From Bacteroidales bacterium (GTDB lineage Bacteria; Bacteroidota; Bacteroidia; Bacteroidales; UBA3663): a stretch of 21,535 bases of DNA. The notes under the pieces are model-generated. The model made no database searches. It saw only the letters and a list, made by a program, of their open reading frames with translations, and was not told the DNA's origin. The stretch is from contig JAEDEY010000029.1 of assembly GCA_016293065.1 (NCBI GenBank), positions 1 through 21,535 on the forward strand. The letters are read 5' to 3'. A program made the translations under genes and the position numbers. This document shows, in pieces, positions 1 to 7,987 of the stretch (within the stretch, counting starts at the first letter, position 1; every line of letters begins with the position of its first letter).

Positions 1-31
1 AAAAAAGGCAGCGTCGAAAACACTGCCTTTT
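1..31 (-). terminator. Rho-independent terminator of the GH95-GH3-GH3 cluster
   Basis: Inverted repeat AAAAGGCAG (3-11) against CTGCCTTTT (23-31) with an 11-nt loop. The G13-C21 and T14-A20 pairs can extend the stem past one mismatch. Read on the minus strand the hairpin runs into a U-tract made by the A-run at 1-6. It begins about 25 nt beyond the stop codon of the last GH3 gene, so it closes the long minus-strand gene run. Confidence 0.8.
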
Positions 32-56
32 CTTTATGAGTATGAATGAAATACCA

Positions 57-2447
57 TTATTTTTTTATATACTTTACCGAACCCTTGACATCAACCGAAC
101 TTGATGCTACAGAGATGGTGAATGAGCCGGCTTCACTTACCCATGCGTGCTGAGTCTCGTCGAAGTACTGGAGGTCCTTATCTTCGATAGTGTAAGTCAC
201 GGTCTTCTCCTCGCCTGGAGCAAGAGCTATCTTCTCGAAGTGCTTGAGTTCCTTCTTCGGACGGATCACACTTGCCTTGTCGTCGCCTACATACCACTGC
301 ACAATCTCCTTGCCTGCTACCTTGCCTGTGTTCTTGACAGTCACAGTGACCTTGTTGCCGTCGATCTGAGGCTTGCCATACTCGAATGTGGTGTAGCTCA
401 AGCCATAGCCGAATGGGAAAAGCACACGGCTCTTAGGATTGGCGTAAGTTCCGTTGCCTCCCTTGGTGTCGAACCAGCGATAGCCGAGAAGGATGTCTTC
501 GGCATAAACGACAGCCTCGTCGCCATGTCCAATATGAGTCATTGGGTTGAGCGATGTGTTGCGAGTGTCGCCATTGATGGCAGTGTTCTTGGCAATCTCC
601 TTGGTCTGCTTCTCGAAGAAGCCCTTCTTGAGCAAGTCGGCAGAGAGAGGATTACCCTTGCCATACTGGAATACTGCTGGCAATGAATCGGGAGAAAGGC
701 CAGGATAAGCCACACGACCGAGCTTGTGGGCAGGATAATCTTCGAGTGCAGCTGCCATGGTGAATGGAAGCTTACCCGATGGGCATACATCGCCCGAGAG
801 AATATCGGTGAGAGCATAGCCCGACTGCGAGCCGTTGTACCACGCCTGCACGAGAGTCTTCACCTCGCTGAGCCAAGGCATTGCATAGGCATTGCCACTC
901 ACGATCACTGTCACAAGATTCTGGTTGGCAGCAGCCAGACCGCTGATGAGCTCGTTCTGGAAGAAGTCGAGTTCGTAGTGACGACGGTCTCCTCCCTCGC
1001 AATCCTCGAAATGGTTCTTGTTCAAACCACCGACATAGATGACGAGATCGGCTTTCTGAGCCTTCTCAATAGCCTCTTTGCGAAGCTGAGCCTGCTCTGC
1101 CTCGGGCATCTCGATAGTACGTCCATACATCGAAGGACCGCACTTGTAGCCCTGAGCATATTCGACCTTGGCAATCTTACCGTAACGCTCCTGAAGGGCA
1201 CGCAATGGCGACACCTCATCCTTAGCCTTGAGTTCCGACGATCCGCCTCCCTCGGTGAGCTTGCGAGTAGCATTGTCGCCCACTACAAGGATAGTCTTGC
1301 CCTTGAGGTCAGCCTCATTGAGAGGAAGAAGAGATGCGTCGTTCTTGAGCAATACTATACCCTCCTGGGCAATCTGACGGCAGGCATCGAGATGAGCCTG
1401 TGTGTTCATGCTGCCTAATGGACGAGCGGGATTGAGCTCTGTACGGAAGATGAGTCGCAGCATACGGCGAGCCTTGTCGTTGACTATCTCCATTGGCACC
1501 TCACCCTTGCGAGCCTTCTCAAGATAAGCCGTTCCGAGGTAATAGTCATCATAGCTGAAGCCAGTAGCCTCGGAGGTGAGACCATTGGTGTAGCTGCCCA
1601 TCTCAAGGTCGAGACCGAACTTGATAGCCTCGTCGGTGTCGTGACATGCGCCCCAGTCGGTGATGACTGCACCATCGAAGCCCCACTCGCCCTTGAGTAT
1701 CTCGTTCAGGAGACGCTCGTTGTGCGATACGTGCTGATCCTTATACTGGTTGTAGCTGCCCATGAGACTCCATGCGTTGCCCTCCTTGACTGCTGCCTCG
1801 AAAGGACGGAGATAGAGCTCATAGAGAGCACGGTCGGAAACCTTGACATCGACATGACCACGGAACTCCTCCTGGTCGTTGAGCACATAGTGCTTGACGC
1901 AGCAAGCCACGCCATTGCTCTGCAAGCCTGTGATATATGGCACAACCATGATGCTGGCGAGATAAGGATCTTCGCCCATATACTCGAAGTTGCGGCCATT
2001 GAGAGGCGTGCGATAGAGATTGACACCAGGACCGAGCAGGACGCTCTTCTTTCGATAGCGAGCCTCCTCTCCTACGTTCTTGCCATAGATATACGACATC
2101 TCCGGGTTCCATGTAGCAGCAAGGCAGGTGAGTGCCGGAAAAGCCGTGCAATAGTCGTTGGTCCAATTGGAATGAGCCCAGTCGTTCCAGTTGATCTCCA
2201 TGCGCACACCGTGAGGGCCGTCGCTTGTCCACAGTTCAGGAATACCGAGGCGAGCAACGCCTGGGCTTGAGAATTTTGACTGAGCATAGGTCAGACGGCA
2301 TTTCTCTTCGAGAGTCATACGGCTCAAAGCATCTTCCACACGCTCCTCAACCGAGAGTGCCGGATTGAGATACTTTGGCATCTCCTGTGCTACTGCTATG
2401 ACTGGCAAAAGCGCAGCCATCGCAGCCGTTGTTGTTACATTTTTCAT
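57..2447 (-). CDS. Secreted glycoside hydrolase family 3 enzyme (beta-glucosidase/beta-xylosidase type)
   Basis: A 796-residue GH3 exo-beta-glycosidase with a cleavable signal peptide (MKNVTTTAAMAALLPVIAVA, then QE), so it probably acts in the periplasm. The layout is the usual three-domain GH3. The N-terminal TIM barrel has K185-H186 of the conserved KH motif and the nucleophile D264 in VITDWGA. An alpha/beta sandwich follows, with the EGGDR segment where the acid/base glutamate of many GH3 enzymes lies. A C-terminal fibronectin-III-like domain comes after FPFGYGLSYTTF. An upstream in-frame start at 2507 would add 20 residues that do not look like a signal peptide and would overlap the preceding gene. 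The ATG at 2447 directly precedes the signal peptide and leaves a 32-nt gap to the other GH3 gene. Exact substrate is not readable. Its neighbours suggest hemicellulose oligosaccharides, removing terminal glucose or xylose. Confidence 0.9.
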   Translation of the reverse strand: MKNVTTTAAMAALLPVIAVAQEMPKYLNPALSVEERVEDALSRMTLEEKCRLTYAQSKFSSPGVARLGIPELWTSDGPHGVRMEINWNDWAHSNWTNDYCTAFPALTCLAATWNPEMSYIYGKNVGEEARYRKKSVLLGPGVNLYRTPLNGRNFEYMGEDPYLASIMVVPYITGLQSNGVACCVKHYVLNDQEEFRGHVDVKVSDRALYELYLRPFEAAVKEGNAWSLMGSYNQYKDQHVSHNERLLNEILKGEWGFDGAVITDWGACHDTDEAIKFGLDLEMGSYTNGLTSEATGFSYDDYYLGTAYLEKARKGEVPMEIVNDKARRMLRLIFRTELNPARPLGSMNTQAHLDACRQIAQEGIVLLKNDASLLPLNEADLKGKTILVVGDNATRKLTEGGGSSELKAKDEVSPLRALQERYGKIAKVEYAQGYKCGPSMYGRTIEMPEAEQAQLRKEAIEKAQKADLVIYVGGLNKNHFEDCEGGDRRHYELDFFQNELISGLAAANQNLVTVIVSGNAYAMPWLSEVKTLVQAWYNGSQSGYALTDILSGDVCPSGKLPFTMAAALEDYPAHKLGRVAYPGLSPDSLPAVFQYGKGNPLSADLLKKGFFEKQTKEIAKNTAINGDTRNTSLNPMTHIGHGDEAVVYAEDILLGYRWFDTKGGNGTYANPKSRVLFPFGYGLSYTTFEYGKPQIDGNKVTVTVKNTGKVAGKEIVQWYVGDDKASVIRPKKELKHFEKIALAPGEEKTVTYTIEDKDLQYFDETQHAWVSEAGSFTISVASSSVDVKGSVKYIKK

Positions 2448-2479
2448 TATTTTACCTTTTTTGTTTATTATTATCGATC

Positions 2480-5083
2480 TTAAGGATTCAGAGTTACATC
2501 GATGCACTTGAGACTATGGTCGTCAGACGAGTTGCCATAATAGATCTCATACTTGCCAGGGATAGGGTGCATGGTGTTGCTCTGTTCGTCGAAGCACTCA
2601 AACGACTCTGGGTTGAGCGTGATGACAGCATTCTCTGTTGCTCCTGCCTTGACCTCGACACGAGCATAGCCACGGAGGCTCTTGCGTGGACCTGCAAGAT
2701 CCTCTGGACGGCGCACATAAACCTGAACCACCTCGGTGCCATCGCGCTTGCCAGTGTTAGACACAGGGATGGTGAGAGTGATATTGTCGGAAGCATTCGT
2801 AGCCGAGAGGACGGTCTTGCTGACCGATGCCTGACCAATGTTGAACGTAGTGTAGCTGAGACCATATCCGAAGCAATAGAGAGGATCTTCGGTCATATAG
2901 CGATAGGTGCGACCCTGCATTGAATAGTCCTTGAAGTCAGGAAGCTGCGACACGTTCTTGTAGAATGTGACAGGGAGCTTACCCGATGGATTGTAGTCAC
3001 CGAAGAGTACATCGGCAATGGCACGTCCACCTTCCTCGCCTGGATACCATGCCTGAAGAATGGCATCGCACGACTTTGTCTCAGGCACGAGACCCATAGC
3101 AGAACCAGAGAAATTGACGAAGACCACCTTCTTGCCTGCCTCGTGGAGTTTCTGGAGGAAAGCACGCTGCACGGCAGGGAGCTCGATATCGGTGCGGTCG
3201 CCGCCCATGAAGCCTGGAATATTGACTGGCATCTCCTCGCCTTCGAGACTTGCCGAAATACCGCCTGCAAAGATCACGGTCTCAATGCCGTTGAGCTTGG
3301 CAATGAGCTGGTCGTAATCGACATCATTCTCAACACCAATATTTACCTTGATATTGGCATTCCATGTAGGTACATGCGAGAAACGGATCTCGATCTTGTA
3401 CTCCTTGCCTTTCTCGGCATCGAAGAAACTGCGGGTGTCGGTAGTGCGCCAAGTGTGCTGGTGAACCATCGACTTGCCATCGACCAAGACTTCGAAGTCG
3501 CTGACCGACTCGACATTGAGGAGCACCTTACCTGTCTGCTGAGGACGGAACACTGTCTCATAGACAGCCGAGAACTCGGTGAGATTGACACCAGGAGCAA
3601 ACTGATGCTGGCCGAAGGTTGTCTCGTTGATTGGATATGTGTGCTGGCGTGTTGCCACTGGTTTGCCTTCCCACTTCATATTGTTCCAGAAAGTGCCTCG
3701 GAAGCCTTTCTTGCCATCGATGCTGCACTGGTCGTAATAGGAAGTGAGCACCTTGTCGCTCACGAGATGGCAGCCCTGGAAAGACACCACCTTGCCCTTG
3801 CCTAACTTTGCCTGAACACCTTCGAGCAATGACGATGTCTGATTTGGCGTACCATTGTAGTTACCCCACATCAGCACCTCGTCGTTGTAGTTAGGGCCGA
3901 TGACTGCCACTTTCTTTGACTTAGAGAGAGGCAGGACATCGTTGCGGTTCTGAAGCAGAGTCATGGTCTGACGAGCCATATCGAGAGCAGTCTGGCGGTT
4001 CTGCTTGCTGTTGAGAATCTCAGGACCGAGCTTTGACCACTCGTTGAGACTTGGATCGTCCATCTCGCCAAGTTCGAAGCGGCCTTCCATCAGACGGATC
4101 ACCGACTTGTTGACATCCTCCTCATCGATGAGTCCAGCCTTGACAGCCTCAGGAATACTGCGATAGACATAGTTGAAGCCGCACTCGACATCAGTACCTG
4201 CGAGAGTACCCTTAGCAGCTGCATGAACGGCATCGGACGAAGTCTTGTGATTCTGCCAGAAATCAGATACTGCACCACAGTCGGAAACAACCATATACTT
4301 GAACCCCCAATCGTCGCGCAATATCTTCTGGAGCAGACGGGTGCTGCCGCAGCAAGGCTCATCGTCCCAACGCTGGTAAGCGCACATCACCTCGCGCACG
4401 TCTCCCTTCTGAACGGCATCCTTGAATGCTGGCATATAAGTCTCCCAGAGGTCGCGTGGCGACACGTCGTTGATATTGTCGGTGTGGCGAGACGACTCTG
4501 GTCCGCTATGGATGGCATAATGCTTTGCACAGGCATAGAGCTTGCGATACTTTGTGTCGCTTGGACCCTGAAGACCCTTGATGACCTGAACACCAAGGCG
4601 AGATGTGAGGTATGGATCTTCTCCATAAGTCTCCTGACCACGTCCCCAACGAGGATCGCGGAAGATATTGATATTAGGAGTCCACACAGAAAGGCTGTGG
4701 AAGCGCAAGTCTTCCTTACCCTCTCCTATCCACACATTATAAGCCGCACGACCTTCGTCGCTGACCTGCGAGAATACCTTGTAAAGGAGTTCGTCGTTGA
4801 AACTGGCAGCCATACCGATAGGCTCAGGATAGACAGTCACATTGCCCATGTTGGCAATGCCATGAAGCGCCTCGCTCCACCAGTTGAATGTCTTGATGCC
4901 GAGATGAGGAATTGCCTCCGACACATCCATCATGACCTTTGCCTTTTCTTCGAGGGTCATGCGCGACACGATGTCAACTGCTCTCTCATGAGGAGAAAGC
5001 GACGGATCCTGATAAGGATAGGTCTGAGCTACTGCAAAAAGTGCAGAAGTAGCCAAAACCGAAGTAAGAATTGTTTTTTTCAT
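2480..5083 (-). CDS. Secreted GH3 xylan 1,4-beta-xylosidase with a PA14 insertion
   Basis: 867 residues with a signal peptide (MKKTILTSVLATSALFAVAQ). The NWWSEALHG motif (about 68-76) is characteristic of the beta-xylosidase branch of GH3, and the nucleophile is D268 in VVSDCGAVSDF. The KHYAIHSGPE segment (about 187-196) forms part of the active site. A PA14-like domain is inserted in the second domain (about 450-585, starting near FRGTFWNN). The LEGEE segment (E614/E616) is the likely acid/base region. A fibronectin-III domain follows FGYGLSYTTF. Length and layout match the PA14-containing GH3 beta-xylosidases known from Prevotella and Bacteroides, which release xylose from xylo-oligosaccharides. 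It sits 59 nt after the GH95 gene and 32 nt before the second GH3 gene, an operon-like arrangement. The family call is firm. Xylosidase specificity is inferred from motifs. Confidence 0.9.
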   Translation of the reverse strand: MKKTILTSVLATSALFAVAQTYPYQDPSLSPHERAVDIVSRMTLEEKAKVMMDVSEAIPHLGIKTFNWWSEALHGIANMGNVTVYPEPIGMAASFNDELLYKVFSQVSDEGRAAYNVWIGEGKEDLRFHSLSVWTPNINIFRDPRWGRGQETYGEDPYLTSRLGVQVIKGLQGPSDTKYRKLYACAKHYAIHSGPESSRHTDNINDVSPRDLWETYMPAFKDAVQKGDVREVMCAYQRWDDEPCCGSTRLLQKILRDDWGFKYMVVSDCGAVSDFWQNHKTSSDAVHAAAKGTLAGTDVECGFNYVYRSIPEAVKAGLIDEEDVNKSVIRLMEGRFELGEMDDPSLNEWSKLGPEILNSKQNRQTALDMARQTMTLLQNRNDVLPLSKSKKVAVIGPNYNDEVLMWGNYNGTPNQTSSLLEGVQAKLGKGKVVSFQGCHLVSDKVLTSYYDQCSIDGKKGFRGTFWNNMKWEGKPVATRQHTYPINETTFGQHQFAPGVNLTEFSAVYETVFRPQQTGKVLLNVESVSDFEVLVDGKSMVHQHTWRTTDTRSFFDAEKGKEYKIEIRFSHVPTWNANIKVNIGVENDVDYDQLIAKLNGIETVIFAGGISASLEGEEMPVNIPGFMGGDRTDIELPAVQRAFLQKLHEAGKKVVFVNFSGSAMGLVPETKSCDAILQAWYPGEEGGRAIADVLFGDYNPSGKLPVTFYKNVSQLPDFKDYSMQGRTYRYMTEDPLYCFGYGLSYTTFNIGQASVSKTVLSATNASDNITLTIPVSNTGKRDGTEVVQVYVRRPEDLAGPRKSLRGYARVEVKAGATENAVITLNPESFECFDEQSNTMHPIPGKYEIYYGNSSDDHSLKCIDVTLNP

Positions 5084-5119
5084 GATTATGTTGTTTTGTT
5101 GTAAATGTTGTTCGCATAT

Positions 5120-5145
5120 TAGGAGTTAATTGAAGATAACTCCTA
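5120..5145 (-). other. Intercistronic hairpin embedding the GH95 stop codon
   Basis: Perfect 9-bp inverted repeat TAGGAGTTA (5120-5128) / TAACTCCTA (5137-5145) with an 8-nt loop. The GH95 stop codon (5143-5145 on the minus strand) lies in the stem. No U-tract follows, so it does not look like an ordinary intrinsic terminator. It could be a processing or stability element between GH95 and the GH3 pair. Confidence 0.5.
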
Positions 5146-7500
5146 CAGAGAGACTACCTCCCCTGGCTTTGTTTCGAACTCCTGCTCTCCATCTTCAGTA
5201 CGAACCACGAGCTTGCCGCCTATGGTTGACTTGATTTGGACAGAAGTGAGCTTGCCGTCGTTCCAGTCGATCGAAACAACGAAACCACCACGGGCACGCA
5301 AGCCAGATACATGTCCTTTGCTCCATGCGTCGGGAAGGGCAGGAAGCAGATGGACAGCACCATCGTGACTCTGCAAGAGCATCTCGGCAATACCTGCTGT
5401 CACTCCGAAGTTGCCATCAATCTGGAAAGGTGGATGAGCATCGAAGAGATTGGGGTAAGTGCGTCCATCCTCATATCCGGGGATAGGTCCCCAGCTTTCG
5501 CGAGGTAGCAGACGCAGCATATTGCTGATGATGGTGAAAGCATGATTGCCATCGAGCATACGAGCCCAGAAATTGGTCTTCCATCCAAGACTCCAGCCAG
5601 TGGCCTGATCGCCTCTCTGATTGAGCGTAGTGCGGGCTGCCTCAAAGAGTTCAGGTGTGCGCGTTGGACTGATCTGAGCCGAAGGATAGAGTCCATAGAG
5701 ATGAGAGATATGACGATGTTCGTCGGTTGGGTCATCGAGATCATCGATCCACTCCTGAAGCTGTCCATACTGTCCGACCTTCATAGGAGGCAGCTGGGCT
5801 ATGGCAGCAGACAGAGAGTCCTGATAAGTCTGATCGACATCGAGAAGGCGAGCAGCCTGCAAAGTCTGGTTAAGGGCATCGAAAGCAATCTGATTGTCCA
5901 TCGTACAACCTGCACAGAGATTCGACAGTTTACCTTTGCCTCCATGCTCAGGACTGACAGAAGGGACAACGACGAGATAGCCATTGACAGGATTGACCTG
6001 CATATAGTCGAGATAGAAGTCGGCAGCACCCTTTAGAATAGGATAGTATTCGCGGAGGAAGTCCTTGTCGCCCGAGAACTGATAGTGCTCCCAGAGATGA
6101 GTCGTGAGCCATGCTCCACCGTTAGGGAACATTCCCCATGCAGCAGCATCGACTGGTCCGGCAATGCGCCAGAGGTCGGTGTTGTGATGAGCCATCCAGC
6201 CACGGCAGCCATACATCTGGCGTGCAGTAACAGCACCCGTCTGGCTGAGATCCCTGATCATTGAGAACAATGGCTCGGCTGTTTCGGCAATATTGCATAC
6301 CTCGGCTGGCCAATAGTTCATCTCGGCATTGATATTAATAGTGTATTTGCTGTCCCATGGAGCATCGGCCTTGTCGTTCCAGACACCTTGCAGGTTGGCA
6401 GGCTGACCGTCTTTTCCCTGTGATGCAGAGATAAGAAGATAGCGGCCATAGTTGAACATCAGTTCCACCATGCCAAGGTCGGGCTGTGAAGCGAGAGTGG
6501 TGTTAAAGCCCTCCAGACGGTCGTAGGTATTGAGATCGTAGTTTGGAGTCTTGTCGCCGAGGCTCAATTCCACGCGATTGTATAATGTCTGATATTTAGC
6601 TATATGACGGTTCAGCAACTCATCGAAGCTGAAAACATGGGCAGCCGAGAGATAACGCTCGTTCTTGGCGGCAGCATCACCCGTAACATCGTGGTAGTTC
6701 ACGAAGTTGGTAGCGGCAGAGATGAGAAGGGTAACAGTGGTAGCACCTTCGATTCGCAAAGCCTGACGCTCATCAATCTGCTCAACACTAACCGTTCCGT
6801 CGCAATCGACATCGGTGCGGCATTGGGCTGTCAGCACAGAAGAAATACCTTCGTGCCCAACACCCTTGATGACTGCAAGAAGCGACTTGCCATCGGCTGT
6901 GACAGTATTCTCGTAATTGACCTGATGGTCGAGCAGGAAACTGAGGGCACCTTTCTTGCTTGCCTTCAGCTGCACCACGACAACGCCATCGGCCATCGAA
7001 GCAAACGCCTTGCGCGAATAAGTCACACCCTCGATATCGAATGATACTTCGGCAGTTGCGTCCTTCAAGTTGAGGTCGCGCATGAAATTGAGAGGCTGTC
7101 CGATACTATCGCTGATGATCTTCAGGCTTCCCAAAGTAAGGTACTTCATTCCGTGAGGTCCAGGGAAGAACTCACGGTTGACAATCTGCTCAGCCTCGAC
7201 CTCCTTGCCAGCGAAGATGAGACGTCGCACCTCGTCGAGATACTTAAGCGACGATGTGCTGTTGTTGTTGTGAGGTCCACCGCTCCAGAAAGTCTCTTCG
7301 TTGAGCTGTATCTCTTCCTCGGTGATGCCGCCATAGACCATAGCACCCATGCGAGAGTTACCCAAAGGCAGAGCCTCAAGCCAATGCTGTGCAGGGCGGT
7401 CGTACCATAGACGCTGGTTATTGTCTTTCTCCTCTTGACGTTGAGCAGAACAAGATAAGAGAGAGACTACACACAATAATGCTGCATATATCTTTTCCAT
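5143..7500 (-). CDS. GH95 lipoprotein: alpha-L-galactosidase or alpha-L-fucosidase
   Basis: 785 residues. The N-terminus is a lipoprotein signal with a lipobox-like LLSC at C17, so it is probably anchored in the membrane facing the periplasm or outside. Conserved GH95 blocks run the whole length: WLEALPLGNSRMGAMVYGG (40-58), the two catalytic Asn in TININAEMNYW (N389, N391), the acid in PSVSPEHG (E518), HRHISHLYGLYP (596-607) and QIDGNFG with D695. These match the inverting mechanism described for Bifidobacterium AfcA, where Asn residues activate water and Glu is the acid. Residue T387, two before N389, occupies the position where fucosidases are reported to carry His and the xylan-active alpha-L-galactosidase of Bacteroides ovatus carries Thr. 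I therefore lean towards alpha-L-galactosidase, which would fit the xylosidase-type GH3 beside it. The gene starts 15 nt after the dCMP deaminase stop. Confidence 0.9.
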   Translation of the reverse strand: MEKIYAALLCVVSLLSCSAQRQEEKDNNQRLWYDRPAQHWLEALPLGNSRMGAMVYGGITEEEIQLNEETFWSGGPHNNNSTSSLKYLDEVRRLIFAGKEVEAEQIVNREFFPGPHGMKYLTLGSLKIISDSIGQPLNFMRDLNLKDATAEVSFDIEGVTYSRKAFASMADGVVVVQLKASKKGALSFLLDHQVNYENTVTADGKSLLAVIKGVGHEGISSVLTAQCRTDVDCDGTVSVEQIDERQALRIEGATTVTLLISAATNFVNYHDVTGDAAAKNERYLSAAHVFSFDELLNRHIAKYQTLYNRVELSLGDKTPNYDLNTYDRLEGFNTTLASQPDLGMVELMFNYGRYLLISASQGKDGQPANLQGVWNDKADAPWDSKYTININAEMNYWPAEVCNIAETAEPLFSMIRDLSQTGAVTARQMYGCRGWMAHHNTDLWRIAGPVDAAAWGMFPNGGAWLTTHLWEHYQFSGDKDFLREYYPILKGAADFYLDYMQVNPVNGYLVVVPSVSPEHGGKGKLSNLCAGCTMDNQIAFDALNQTLQAARLLDVDQTYQDSLSAAIAQLPPMKVGQYGQLQEWIDDLDDPTDEHRHISHLYGLYPSAQISPTRTPELFEAARTTLNQRGDQATGWSLGWKTNFWARMLDGNHAFTIISNMLRLLPRESWGPIPGYEDGRTYPNLFDAHPPFQIDGNFGVTAGIAEMLLQSHDGAVHLLPALPDAWSKGHVSGLRARGGFVVSIDWNDGKLTSVQIKSTIGGKLVVRTEDGEQEFETKPGEVVSL

Positions 7501-7515
7501 AGCAAATACTCCCTG

Positions 7516-7947
7516 TTATTCAAGCTCTTTGATAGGTTTATACTCGACATCGACCCCAGCTCGTTTCAGCAGGTCGATGCCATCAGTGAGGCGATAGGCA
7601 CGTCCATAAACCACGCGCTTGATGCCCGACTGAATAATAAGCTTGGCACATTCAATACAAGGAGAATCGGTGATATACAACGTGGCACCAGCACTGCTAT
7701 TGTTCGACATAGCGACTTTGGAAATAGCATTTGCCTCAGCATGAAGCACATAAGGTTTTGACGTGTTCTCGGGAGTCTCGCAATCGTTCTCAAACCCTGT
7801 AGGCGTACCATTGTAGCCATCGCTGATGATCATCTTGTCCTTGACCAAAAGACAACCCACCTGACGACGCTTGCAATATGAGTTTTCTGCCCAGATAGTA
7901 GCCATGCGCAAATAGCGACGGTCTAACAGTTCCTGCTTTTCTGTCAT
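7516..7947 (-). CDS. dCMP deaminase (ComEB-like)
   Basis: 143 residues, the normal size for a zinc-dependent deoxycytidylate deaminase, a cytosolic enzyme converting dCMP to dUMP for dTTP synthesis. Zinc ligands are H69 in HAEANA (with the proton-shuttle E71) and C97/C100 in SPCIEC. The NGTPTGFENDCE segment (about 46-57) is the substrate-binding region typical of dCMP deaminases and separates it from cytidine deaminases. It lies 40 nt after the S41 protease gene and 15 nt before the GH95 gene. The GH95 start has no room for its own promoter in that gap. Confidence 0.93.
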   Translation of the reverse strand: MTEKQELLDRRYLRMATIWAENSYCKRRQVGCLLVKDKMIISDGYNGTPTGFENDCETPENTSKPYVLHAEANAISKVAMSNNSSAGATLYITDSPCIECAKLIIQSGIKRVVYGRAYRLTDGIDLLKRAGVDVEYKPIKELE

Positions 7948-7987
7948 TAGATTAAATTTTAAGTAATTAAATATCTGTTCTCAACCT

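Noticed and set aside
726..1418. 230-codon plus-strand ORF inside the GH3 gene
   Set aside because: Antisense shadow of a well-supported GH3 coding region. The sequence has no domain I recognise.
2448..2507. Upstream in-frame start for the last GH3 gene
   Set aside because: It would overlap the preceding gene and put 20 charged residues before a clear signal peptide.
4223..5104. 293-codon plus-strand ORF opposite the GH3 xylosidase gene
   Set aside because: Its frame is antisense to conserved GH3 motifs. No promoter or recognisable domain.
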